The notes under the pieces were generated by a model that had not been told where the DNA came from, searched no databases, and saw only the letters and a program-made list of their open reading frames with translations. Positions 36,901 through 46,027 of a stretch of 64,000 bases of DNA are shown piece after piece (positions within the stretch are counted from its first letter, which is position 1; the number at the start of each line of letters is the position of its first letter). The translations under genes were made by a program, and so were the position numbers. Source of the DNA: Mastigias papua (lineage: Eukaryota; Cnidaria; Scyphozoa; Rhizostomeae; Mastigiidae); contig OZ025283.1 in the NCBI GenBank assembly GCA_964019165.1, positions 1,929,501 to 1,993,500 on the forward strand, given 5' to 3'.

Positions 36901-39642
36901 GATGGACGGACTAGGCTTTAAACCAAAAGGAAGGCGACAAAAGCGCAATTGCACAACAGCTGGCTCTGGTTTAGCTATATCATCAACCCATAAAAAGCGC
37001 AGATAATCTCTGTCAGATTCATTAATGCTAATTTGATGGAATGCCTTCTGTACATCACCAGTGAGACCTATGGTGTGTGACCTAAATCGAATAATGGTGT
37101 CAAAAAGAAGTGGCATAAAATTTTCCCCTAGAGCTAAAAGATCATTGAGGGAAGGGGTTTCCTTCCTTTCTTTAGCACTCCCATCAAAGACAATTCTTAC
37201 CTTCGTGGTATCATGGTCCTGTCGTATAACACAATGGTGAGGCAAAAAATGACAATTTGCTTGTTTCTCTGCACCCTTTGAGACTCTTTCAATGATACCT
37301 GTATCCAATTGTTCTTGACTAATAGCATTATACTCAGCCAGTAAAGATGGATTAGCACGAAGTTTCTTAATAAGGGAGTTAAGGCGACTGGAACAAAGTT
37401 GATAATTCGATGGCAATAAACTTTGAGCATTAGACTTGAAGGGTAAATTAACTACATACCTTTCTCCATTGTGTACAATGTTAACATGCTCATTCTGTGA
37501 ACTCGCAGATGTTGTTTTATCGGTCCCCTCTTTGTCATTGGTGTCAAATAAACCACATGCTTCGTGCTGCCAAAACTCTTTGAGTGTAGATACAATTTCG
37601 TCATTTTGATAAGCCTTGCTTGCAACTTTATCAAAACCTTCTAAAATGAGATTCGTCGAAGAAAAATAATCAGCATTACTACTATCATTTCTAACAGAAC
37701 CTGAAATAATCCAACCCAACTTGCTCCTTAGAGCAACAGGTTCCTTAGGCATACCACGAATGACATCTCCCTGTATAAAGTTAAAATAGGAATCAAGACC
37801 AATAAGTAGATCTATACGCTTAGAATTGCTTTCTTCAAAGCAGTCCGCCAATGTTAGACCATGCAAATGAGGGAAATTTCCTACATTAATGCGCGGGGAC
37901 AAGGGGGTGCAAATGACGTTGTGAGTAAGCGCATGAACAGGAATGATTTCATCATTTTCTACTTCGACATTAACAACAACGGAATTTAAAGTAAGTTTAC
38001 TATACTTAGTTGAACCAAACGTGTTCAGGTTGACAGTTTCTTTAGCTTTTGCATCTAATGTCAGTTGTCTTGCTAGCTTCTCAGACACATAGCTGCGTTG
38101 GCTCCCACTGTCGAATAACATTGTGATCTTCGTCTTTTTGCTCATGTCTGCCCCATAAACATACGCCGATGCTGTCATCATGAGGACATTCTCTTTGGAT
38201 TTTGCTGATGCAGAGATGGAATCTGCTACTCTGGATTCGCTAGAGCTACTCTCCTTTGAGCTATTCTTGAAACATATGGTTTGGTGATGGTGACCTCCAC
38301 ATTTGCGGCATTTCTTGTCACATGTCTTTGCTTGGTGCCCTGGTTTTAGACAGCAAAAACAGACTCTTGCATCTAGTATTAAGGCCTTTCTTTGCTTGAT
38401 ATCGGTTACTTTGCAACAGTTAATTGACAAATGTTGTTCGTTACAAAACACGCACGTTGGTGAACCTTTTTCTAACTTTGTAACAAATGACTGTGTGGTT
38501 CCTTGGATGTGCCTTGGGCGAGGACGGGGTGAAACTGGCTTTTCTGTTGGCTTCGAAGCAGCTACCTTTTCGCTAAATTCCCTCGCTTCCACTTCACTTC
38601 GAATTATTTTTAATATTTCTTCGATTGGCCATATCTCTTGAGTAATTTTTCTAGCAACCTGACTAGTACTTTCTTTGGGCATTCTATTCATTATAATAGG
38701 TATTAGCAAGCTACCATACCTTTCAGATGGCATCCCTAATGACTCTAATCCTCGAACGTGAATTGTGATACTGTCCAAAATGTATCGTAGATGTGCAACC
38801 TTTTCATTTGGATGGTTCTGTAAACGAAGTAACGCTGCCATATGATCATTTATAATCTGTTGTTTATTTCCGAAACGTGACTTAAGAAGTTCCACCGCAG
38901 GCTGGTAAGTCTCCTCTGTGATTTCGAGTCCTTGCAGAGCTCTAAATGCTTGGCCATCCAACAAAGATAACAAATAGTTAAATTTCTGAACTGGTGATAC
39001 ACTTGGATTCTGATTTACTGCACAATTAAAACTTTGCCAAAATGTTTGAAATTTTGTCACTTCCCCATTGAAACGTGGCAAAGAAATTTTTGGCAATTTT
39101 ACTCCTAAACTTCCTGATGATGTATGCGATTGTGAACTCAGATTTAAGTCGGAATTTGAAGGATCCTGTTCGCTAGTTTGCTGCTGTTGGTTGCTAGATG
39201 CGCCATCCGTTGATGGGGTAGAAGTAACAGGAGCTGTTGAAGCTTGACTACTTGTGGTGGTACGTGTTGGAGCAGCTCTGTATCTTCCTTGTTTAAAATT
39301 CTGAATTTTTCCTAAAGTTTCATTTATACGTGTTTCCCAGTCTGAACTTTCTTCGATTTCTTTCTCAAGTTCCTCAATTGCACAAAATCCTAAAATTTGT
39401 TCGTGAAGCTGTCTAAGATACTCTTTCTTCGTTGTAAGGGAATCTGAAATTGATTCAAGGCGTGGCAGAACATTGGGTTCCGCGTATGAACTCGAACGAC
39501 TTTCGATGAAGACTGCTACTTCAGCTTGGAGCTTAGAAACTACTGACCGATTTCCCTCTCTTATGGCTCGGAGCCTTGCAAATTTTGTATCGGCTTGCCC
39601 ATTTTCCGATGGATTAGATTCGGACGTTGGTTCTGTCGGCAT
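33952..39642 (-). CDS. BEL/Pao gag-pol polyprotein
   Basis: A single uninterrupted frame of about 1,896 residues from the ATG at 39,642. In order: gag with KLPKISLPRFNGEVTKFQTF, zinc knuckles (CCLKPGHQAKTC, CRKCGGHHHQTIC), aspartic protease (MLFDSGSQRSYVSEKLA), reverse transcriptase (VRIVFDGSAK, catalytic QRMYADDLSCGA), RNase H (IHAFSDASEIAYATVVY), then integrase with a zinc-binding HxxxH/CxxC region (VEAHGRVFHNGIRET, CVVCRKLEG), GVDFAGPL, KFLSDNAKTFK and a catalytic-glutamate box (SPWEGGIWERLVRSVK). No envelope-like frame follows. It makes the virus-like particle, cDNA and integration enzymes for the element's own copying. No break is visible. Confidence 0.95.
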   Translation of the reverse strand: MPTEPTSESNPSENGQADTKFARLRAIREGNRSVVSKLQAEVAVFIESRSSSYAEPNVLPRLESISDSLTTKKEYLRQLHEQILGFCAIEELEKEIEESSDWETRINETLGKIQNFKQGRYRAAPTRTTTSSQASTAPVTSTPSTDGASSNQQQQTSEQDPSNSDLNLSSQSHTSSGSLGVKLPKISLPRFNGEVTKFQTFWQSFNCAVNQNPSVSPVQKFNYLLSLLDGQAFRALQGLEITEETYQPAVELLKSRFGNKQQIINDHMAALLRLQNHPNEKVAHLRYILDSITIHVRGLESLGMPSERYGSLLIPIIMNRMPKESTSQVARKITQEIWPIEEILKIIRSEVEAREFSEKVAASKPTEKPVSPRPRPRHIQGTTQSFVTKLEKGSPTCVFCNEQHLSINCCKVTDIKQRKALILDARVCFCCLKPGHQAKTCDKKCRKCGGHHHQTICFKNSSKESSSSESRVADSISASAKSKENVLMMTASAYVYGADMSKKTKITMLFDSGSQRSYVSEKLARQLTLDAKAKETVNLNTFGSTKYSKLTLNSVVVNVEVENDEIIPVHALTHNVICTPLSPRINVGNFPHLHGLTLADCFEESNSKRIDLLIGLDSYFNFIQGDVIRGMPKEPVALRSKLGWIISGSVRNDSSNADYFSSTNLILEGFDKVASKAYQNDEIVSTLKEFWQHEACGLFDTNDKEGTDKTTSASSQNEHVNIVHNGERYVVNLPFKSNAQSLLPSNYQLCSSRLNSLIKKLRANPSLLAEYNAISQEQLDTGIIERVSKGAEKQANCHFLPHHCVIRQDHDTTKVRIVFDGSAKERKETPSLNDLLALGENFMPLLFDTIIRFRSHTIGLTGDVQKAFHQISINESDRDYLRFLWVDDIAKPEPAVVQLRFCRLPFGLKPSPSILGATINKHASLFQNTEPHIAQILQRMYADDLSCGADSASEVLEIMHKSKAIMKQAGFNLCKFKSNDPTVRSEIAKLEGVTKGPEIKQHAVEDSETFTRLAIGLPYREGESNTKVLGINWDTNSDRFFFDLGKVTEFSASLPPTKRSLLKSAAKIFDPLGCLSVYTINLKILFQQLCFSKLSWDDELEGDTRTHYDKLLRDMHFLQEASIPRSLFLKDKGVSSIQIHAFSDASEIAYATVVYLRILYGSGEVDVQFMAAKAKVSPLKQQSIPRLELIGATLMAKFVSTISCNLQEELGYKTTISTYFWVDSMVTLCWIGNNRQWTQFVRRRVTQILEFSCREDWYFCPGSLNPADLPSRGKFQGINTNNSLWWKGPKFLESPPSEWPKVDKCKVIEESAAYSEEIKSPIQVTHAMVNIQDEMGSVTNIIDLQRFSGKRRLVRTIAWVLRFVHNVKSVLSNKDVNIEKELRVNEIESAERMIIRAIQRNEFKDEVQFLSSKSSNGSKVPIKVNQFNRFIDEHGILRCKSRLSNVDIPEAGKYPILLPARNAFSRLVVVEAHGRVFHNGIRETLNCLRQKYWVLRGRELVKAHIRNCVVCRKLEGLPFKFNLTPSLPLERIENCVPFNAVGVDFAGPLEVEDLCGQHTFKSYICLFTCATTRAIHLELVESLSTESFIKAFRKFTARRGLPAKFLSDNAKTFKTTSIEVKKLLRCPKLHAFLTNKGVEWTFIPEKSPWEGGIWERLVRSVKRCLVKVIGRAMVSFMELSTILVEIEAVINSRPLTYIYDDTEGVSFPLTPSHLLNGRNLLQEPNARFSEIVSTYETLSKRAKYHFRLLWDFSKRWKGEYLHGLMEAFKSKQITKAPSISIGDIVILKNDQTKRSFWKVCRVEELLKDRDGNIRTARITVPNDKGKVQFIRPLKYLVPIEVSTKQSVNSKINAKPIAAPARITNSKACTSKAEQTALNRPRRNAAVVGELVRRDTS

Positions 39643-39662
39643 TGTCAAGTCTTACAATCACT

Positions 39663-39680
39663 GCCCCACGTTGGGCGCCA
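39663..39680 (-). promoter_or_regulatory. BEL/Pao primer-binding site
   Basis: Immediately inside the 5' LTR the minus strand reads TGGCGCCCAACGTGGGGC. To my knowledge this matches the 3' end of a lysine tRNA, the primer type used by several LTR elements. It would start minus-strand cDNA synthesis. Confidence 0.85.
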
Positions 39681-39810
39681 TGTTTTAAACTTACTCTCTA
39701 AAGCGTTCTTAACAGCACGGTACTTAACACTAGACTGAATACAATACTAAAAAACGTGGTCTACATTCGCGAGGAGTGCATCACGTGACAAGAAAACACA
39801 GTTTCCAACA
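39681..39810 (-). repeat. BEL/Pao 5' LTR
   Basis: 130 bp, reading TGTTGGAAACTG... to ...AAAACA on the minus strand; identical to the 3' copy. Promoter and polyadenylation signals are expected here but are not individually obvious. Confidence 0.95.
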
Positions 39811-40689
39811 GTATAGATAACATATTCAGAGCAACTGATGCATAAAAAATAGTGGTATTATTATAACAGTATTGTAAAAAATCAAAACTGTCGATTAGCA
39901 CAGCTGCTACATCACTCTAGTAGGAAAGTGCAGTAAGGCAAAAGTCCTACAAAAATGTGAGAAATAAGACAAAAGTAATGCTCCTGACTGAAGCCACACC
40001 GTTATATAAGCAGCGAATATGATACTGAAGGCAATAAACTGTCTTTGAAGTGACATTGTGTTCCATGGCAACAGGATGTGAAAAAGAATGTTTCAAATGA
40101 ATAACTCTAAGGTTGGAACGGGAATGGAGCTGATATAAGTGCTGTTACTATATAAAAAATACCCAAATTCAATGTAAGAATATATCTAGATCTTTGTTGA
40201 GGAAAATGTGCGTAACATGCTGCTAGTACTTCCATGGGAACAAACTGGCCTACAATTATTTACAATTTGACTCACCTTTCGAGTGGATCTTGGTCACTTT
40301 CTCCTTCTAATTCAGTGTCTAATTCAAACTCTTCTCCACTTGACATACCACCGATCTCACTATCAATATCGCTTTCTCCCTCACCCATATCATTCATCAA
40401 AATATCTAGCACTTGTTCAGCTGTAAACCGTACATTCGAATGCTTGGCTGAGGAGGCCATTTTGAATGGCCTTGCTACTTCAAGTCTCCTTACTTCAAGA
40501 AGGAAAAACAAGAAAACCAATCAAACACCACACTCATCCATAAGCCAATTTGATTGGTTGAAACCTATTGGCTATTGTAAGATGATAAAATATAGTCGTG
40601 TATACTTTGTTGTTGTTATAGCAACAAGTACGTCATCGTTCCTGGAGGAACGATATTTTGACTAGTGAACGTCAAAGGGTTAAGATGAT

Positions 40690-41480
40690 CAACATGTGGT
40701 GTGTTTTCAAATCTACTTTTCAAGCTCGGCTGTGACCACGCTGGGACCTTTTGTTAGTTCCATTGTTTGGGTAGGGAACAGTTTGAAGAGCTGTTGGATT
40801 TAGTGCATATCAGAATGTCTAAAGAGGTAGACAGCTGTGATCACTTATAAGTTCACGAGAATGAGTTCATAAGTTACAATACTAAGTCTATTTTGTCATT
40901 CCTATTGTAACATTTGCCTTTACAAAGTGCTGGTGTCTTGTGCATCTTCTTTGCATGGATTGTATTGGTTATCTTTTGCAGATGACAACCAACCTGGAAA
41001 TTCAGATTTTGGTGATGCATAGCCCACTTGCTGGCTACCCACTTGTGCTTGGAATAGGATAATGCTAATCTGATGCTGAGCATACTGTCTTTGTAGTAGG
41101 ATCCATTTCTGATAAACTCTGTGCAAGAAACTTTTCATATGTTGTAGTGGCATTATCTATTTGTACCCTTGATGTAGCTTTGCTAGTTTTTTGATGTAAA
41201 GATTTTGCTCATGCCTTGAACAGATGCTGCTCTTCTTCTTTCTCTTTGTAAATGCAAGGTTTATAGGCTCTACTTCACAAAGCTAATCTTGTGGTCTTGG
41301 CTCACTATTCTTAGCAGTTTCACGACTAGTAGACTCTTTTATATCATCATCTATCAGTTCCACATTTTCCTGTTCTATTTCAATCGATGAAATAGAATTA
41401 AAGGAGTCGTCATCCTAGAAAGAAAGCATTGCAAATAGCAAAGTAAATGTAAGAAAACCTAGTGTATTCTATTGTGCTTT
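40690..41480. other. Interior of Harbinger remnant B
   Basis: Apart from the readable piece near 40,684-40,860, this stretch is decayed. It links the N-terminal and catalytic parts of remnant B and carries no other gene. Confidence 0.5.
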
Positions 41481-41648
41481 ATATTCCTACTGCAGATGAG
41501 TGGATGCCAATACCATCAGAGTTTCAAAGAAGGTGGAATTACCCATGCTGCATTGGAGCTATTGATGGGAAACATTTTGCTATATAACAATCAAGCAGAA
41601 GTGCATCTGAAGTTTTTAACTATAGGCATGTCTTCAGTGTCTTGCTTC

Positions 41649-41852
41649 TGTTGACATTTTATTCAGCCGTATTGGCCGCCATGTTTGTTAGTGTTTCTTA
41701 TTTTCCCGCCTTTTCTTTTGTTCTTACATTGCTTATTCATAATGGTAGCCTAGTGGCGTGTTTTCGTTCGTTCGTGAAGATATTTTTATGTAGCGCTGAT
41801 CGTATATAATATTTTGTTAAATTTATTTGGTTCCCTCATCATGACTGCAACA
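41649..41852 (+). repeat. copia 1 5' LTR
   Basis: 204 bp beginning TGTTGACATTTTATTCAGCC and ending GCAACA. It contains a TATATAA-like box near its 3' third and an ATG (41,841) that opens the gag-pol frame. GGTTATGG immediately downstream would be the primer site; no obvious full tRNA match was recognised. Confidence 0.92.
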
Positions 41853-44800
41853 GGTTATGGACCCAGTGCCAGCAGTCAATGGCAGAACATATCTTTCGAT
41901 GGTGATGAGAGAAAATTCGAGCTGTGGGAAGTTAAATTCCTCGGGTATATGAAACTCAAGAAGCTGAAACATGTTCTTGTTGGTCCTGTGGAGGGAGTCA
42001 CAGATGAGCAAAATGAGTTAGCATTTTCTGAACTGATTCAGTTTTTGGACGAACGTTCAATTTTACTTGTCATGAGAGATGCCAGAGATAATGGTAGAAA
42101 AGCATTTGAGATACTTAAACAACATTATGCTGGAAGTAACAAACCAAGGATTATATCTTTGTACACACAACTTACCTCCCTGAAGAAGAACGCAAATGAA
42201 TCGATCACAGACTACATTTTGAGGGCAGAGTCAGCCGCCAACGCTCTGCGAAATGCCAAGGAAACTGTTAGTGATGGACTTTTGGTGGCAATGGTTGTGA
42301 AGGGGTTACCAGACGAATTCAAGCCATTTATTGCTGTGACAAATCAGGCTGAGGATATCGTTCAAGATTTTCAGAAATTCAAACTAGCTTTAAGACACTT
42401 CGAGGACACTGAACAGGCAAGAACAAAGCCAGACAGCAAGTCAACTGGTAGAAATAATTCCATAATGAAGGCCCAGGATTATTACCATCATAAACATCAA
42501 CCGACTCCCAACATCACTTGCTATAACTGTGGAATATCTGGTCACAAATCACCTGAATGCAGTAAACCAAAAGCCAATCATGCCAAGAAGTGGTGTAGCC
42601 ATTGTCGTTCACCTACACATACTGATAAGAATTGTCGAAAACAAAAGAACAGCCATCACCCTGTAAAGTCTGCTGTCGAACCGCCAGAAAGTAATCATAC
42701 GTTCACTTTTACAGTTAGTGATGATGGACTTTTCCTTGATACTGAAAGTGCAGAAAAATTTCTTGTTGACTGTGGTGCGACTACCCATATCGTAAATACT
42801 GATCTCAACTTTATCGAAACTGACCATTCATTTAAACCTGAAGAACACTTCATTGAGCTAGCTGATGGATCAAAAGCAAACAACATTGCAAAGAAAAGAG
42901 GGACTATTCTTATATCTTTGTTGTCTTCAGAAGGAAAAGTTTTCACATCAAAACTTGAGAATGTTTTATACGTACCATCGTTTCCCCAATGCATCTTTTC
43001 TGTCCAAGCTGCGACTAACAAGGGAGCCAAAGTAAATTTCGATAGAGATCATGCTGTATTGATAGCACCAGATGGAACCACTTTCCCAATTCAGCAACAC
43101 GGTCGTTTGTACTACTTATGCAAAACCAATGTTACTTCGGACAGAACTAAGAGTTTACAAATGTGGCACAAAATTTTGGGACATTGTAATACCCAAGACA
43201 TTAAAAAGTTGACAAAAGTAGTCAATGGGATGAAGGTCAATGATACAAATGATTTTGACTGTGACACTTGTATCTTGTCTAAACAAGTAAACACTCGTAA
43301 CAGAGGAGCTGATGTGCGTGCCGCAGAATCTTTTGAAGTAGTGCACACCGACCTTGCAGGTCCCATTGATCCAATTGCAAAAGATGGCTTTAGATATGTC
43401 ATCATTTTCGTCGATGACTATTCAGGATGTACTTTCACTTATTTCCTGAAGGAAAAATCAGATGCAGTGAAAGCAACCGAGAAATTCCTGGCCGACATCA
43501 ACCCATACGGTCGAGTCAAAACCTTCAGCTTCAACGCAGACATTTTCCCTGCCGGTGATGTCCAACGTGTCAGGAGTGATAATGGTGGTGAGTACATATC
43601 AGCAGAGTTCAATTCATTACTTACCAGGAATAAGATCAAACATGAAGTGTCAGCCCCTCACTCACCACACCAAAATGGCACAGCTGAAAGAAAGTGGCGT
43701 ACATTGTTTGATATGGCTCGTGCTATACTTATCGAGTCTGGCCTACCAAAATACCTTTGGACATATGCCTTGTTGACAGCAACCCATATCAGAAATCGTT
43801 GCTATGTAAGCAGAATACAGAACACTCCATATGGTTTAGTTACTGGAGTGAAACCAAATCTCTCCAAGCTCCATATTTTTGGAACAATATGTTATCCGTA
43901 TGCACCTGGCAAGAAAGTAGATCCAAGATCGAGAAAGGGTTACTTTGTAGGGTATGACCGTGACAGCCCTGCATACCTTGTGTATTATCTGGAGACCAGA
44001 ACCGTCAGCAAACATCGTTTAGTGACATTCACCGAAAAATTTCAAAGTGCTACAACAGAAAGTGATGCACTTGTATTGCCACCCAACGAAACCGAAGCTG
44101 AGCAATCTACTGGTGAGGCTATTACCGTTGAAGAACCTGTCAACTAAGCAGATCAACCTCGTTACCCAAGTCGTAACCGTCAACCACCCAGTTATTTGGA
44201 AGAATATGATTGTACTGATTCCCCTGCTCCAAATGACACTGATGATTATGTTAAGTGTATCGATTATTGCTACATGTTAAGTGCACCAAAATCCTATGGT
44301 GAAGCCGTGAACTGTAATGATTCAGAACTCTGGAAAGCAGCCATGGATGAAGAGATTAAGTCAGTAAGGAACAACGACACATTCACTGTTACCGACCTAC
44401 CAGAAGGAAAGATACCAGTTGGAGGAAGATGGGTCTATGCGTTAAAAGGGGACCCTAAAAACCCAATCTACAAAGCCCGTTATGTTGCCAAGGGCTACAG
44501 CCAGATTGCAGGAATTGATTATGGAGAAACTTTTTTGCCAACTGCTAGGATGGAATCAGTAAGATCTCTGATGCAGATCGCCGTCCAGTATGACTTGATA
44601 CTGCATCAAATGGATGTGAAGAGCGCCTACTTACATGCACCGATTGACCAAGAAATCTATGTCAACCAGCCAGCTGGATACTCAACCGCAAACAACGTTT
44701 GGAAATTGAATAAATCGCTCTACGGATTGAAACAGAGCGGCAGAAATTGGCATCAAACATTGCATGATTATCTTATGAACCTTGGGTTCAACAAATCAAC

Positions 44801-45806
44801 TGCTGACCCATGCATATTCTTCAAACGTGATGGTAATGATGTTACAATCCTACTCGTATGGGTCGATGATATCATTGTTGCTACAAGCACTATCAATTTA
44901 ATGTCAGATATCAAGTCCAAACTTTCTTCGAACTTTAGTATGAAGGACCTTGGAAGCTTGTCATCATTCCTAGGAATCAAAGTCGTTCAATCTGATGGAG
45001 GAATTACCATGTCACAAGAGCATTACCTCGAAAATGTTCTTAAATCTTTTGGAATGGACAACTGCAAACCTCATTCCACACCTTGCGAACAAAACCTGAA
45101 GTCCTATGAAGAAGCAAAGGTCGAAAACAAGGACATTTCTGAATATCGTCGAATGGTAGGGACACTTATCTACTCGATGACGTGTACCCGACCAGATTTA
45201 GCTTTTACCGTTACAAAGCTATCTCAACACCTTAGTTGTCCAACATCTGCAGATTGGGCAATGTTGAAGCATGTTTTTCGCTATATAAAGTACACTGTTG
45301 CTTATACATTGACTTTCACCAAATCAACAAATTTGAGAATCAATGCGTTTTGTGATGCAGATTGGGCATCATCTTTACAAGATCGACACAGTATCAGTGG
45401 TTACGTCATTAGTCTAAGTGAGAATGGATCACCAATAAGCTGGAAATCAAAGAAGCAATCGTCCGTCGCCTTATCAACATGCGAGGATGAGTACATGGTG
45501 TTATCCATTACGTGTCAAGAGACAGTCTATCTCACTAGATTATTGAATGAGTTACTGCCGTCCAACCTTCAACCTGCGATCATCAAAAATGACAATCAAG
45601 GAGCTTTAGCACTTGTCAAGAATCCAGTGAAGCACATCAAGTCCAAGCATATTGATATTCGCTATCATTACATGCGTGACTGTTTCAATGATAATAAGAT
45701 CACTTTGGACTATGTTCAATCAGATAAGAACGTAGCTGATATCCTTACAAAGCCTCCGAAAAGACACTTTTTACATCAAGTCGGACAATTTTTATTTGGA
45801 CAATAG
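41841..45806 (+). pseudogene. copia 1 gag-pol polyprotein with one in-frame stop
   Basis: From the ATG at 41,841 (inside the LTR) the frame encodes gag (LKHVLVGPVEGV, LYTQLTSLKKNANESITDYI) and two zinc knuckles (CYNCGISGHKSPEC, CSHCRSPTHTDKNC). Protease follows (FLVDCGATTHIVN), then integrase (HKILGHCNTQDI...CDTC, HTDLAGPI, FVDDYS, RSDNGGEYIS, SPHQNGTAERKW). A TAA at 44,145-44,147 follows EEPVN, and the same frame continues through reverse transcriptase (LEEYDC, DVKSAYLHAPIDQEIYV, YGLKQSGRNWHQ, catalytic LLVWVDDIIV) and RNase H (CDADWASS, SWKSKKQSSVALSTCEDEYM, KSKHIDIRYHYMRD, VADILTK) to 45,806. All catalytic motifs are present; the single nonsense codon separates integrase from reverse transcriptase. 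A readthrough role cannot be excluded. Confidence 0.93.
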
Positions 45807-45827
45807 AAACTTGACCTCAAGAGGGGG

Positions 45828-46027
45828 TGTTGACATTTTATTCAGCCGTATTGGCCGCCATGTTAGTGTTTCTTATTTTCCCGCCTTTTCTTTTGTTCTT
45901 ACATTGCTTATTCATAATGGTAGCCTAGTGGCGTGTTTTCGTTCGTTCGTGAAGATATTTTTATGTAGCGCTGATCGTATATAATATTCTGTTAAATTTA
46001 TTTGGTTCCCTCATCATGACTGCAATA
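45828..46027 (+). repeat. copia 1 3' LTR
   Basis: 200 bp, matching the 5' LTR except for a 4-base deletion (CATGTTAG versus CATGTTTGTTAG) and two substitutions. Confidence 0.93.

Larger units (their letters stand above)
33728..39810 (-). mobile_element. BEL/Pao LTR retrotransposon, apparently intact
   Basis: Identical 130-bp LTRs at 33,728-33,857 and 39,681-39,810 (TG...CA) and a perfect 5-bp target duplication GTATA (33,723-33,727 and 39,811-39,815) define a complete 6,083-bp element. It has a primer-binding site, a single long gag-pol frame and a purine-rich tract (CGGGGAG) before the 3' LTR. Identical LTRs indicate very recent insertion. It lies in the intron of the piggyBac transposase gene, in the same orientation. 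Confidence 0.95.
31937..40460 (-). pseudogene. piggyBac transposase, two exons, one in-frame stop
   Basis: Exon 1 (40,460-40,276) encodes an acidic N-terminus starting MASSAKHSNVRFTAEQVLDI. The donor is AAG/GTGAGT, the acceptor TTTATTTAG/GC at 33,714, and the phase matches. Exon 2 (33,713-31,937) has the DDE domain: NVSVDERMVKSKHR (first Asp), KWGIKLWVLADS, YHVYFDNFYTS (second Asp), NRMNGVDRSEQ (third Asp) and a Cys/His-rich tail with CKVCYATS and YCDAPQCQVYLHC. One TAA at 32,954-32,956 lies inside the frame just after KSKHR; otherwise it is open. The intron (33,714-40,275) holds the whole BEL/Pao element. Cut-and-paste transposase acting at TTAA sites; here inactivated by the nonsense codon. 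Confidence 0.92.
31316..40679 (-). mobile_element. piggyBac element carrying a BEL/Pao insertion
   Basis: TTAA flanks both ends (31,312-31,315 and 40,680-40,683), and the termini are inverted repeats CCCTTTGMCGTTC (13 bp, one mismatch). Within lies a two-exon piggyBac transposase gene on the minus strand. Without the 6.08-kb BEL/Pao insertion the element would be about 3.3 kb, normal for an autonomous piggyBac. It inserted into Harbinger remnant B. Confidence 0.93.
41649..46027 (+). mobile_element. Ty1/copia element 1, nearly intact
   Basis: LTRs at 41,649-41,852 (204 bp) and 45,828-46,027 (200 bp) differ by a 4-base indel and two substitutions. A perfect 5-bp target duplication GCTTC flanks the element (41,644-41,648 and 46,028-46,032). 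A purine tract (AGAGGGGG) directly precedes the 3' LTR. The internal region is one gag-pol frame with one stop. At 4.4 kb it is full length for the superfamily. It inserted in the catalytic region of Harbinger remnant B. Confidence 0.95.
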
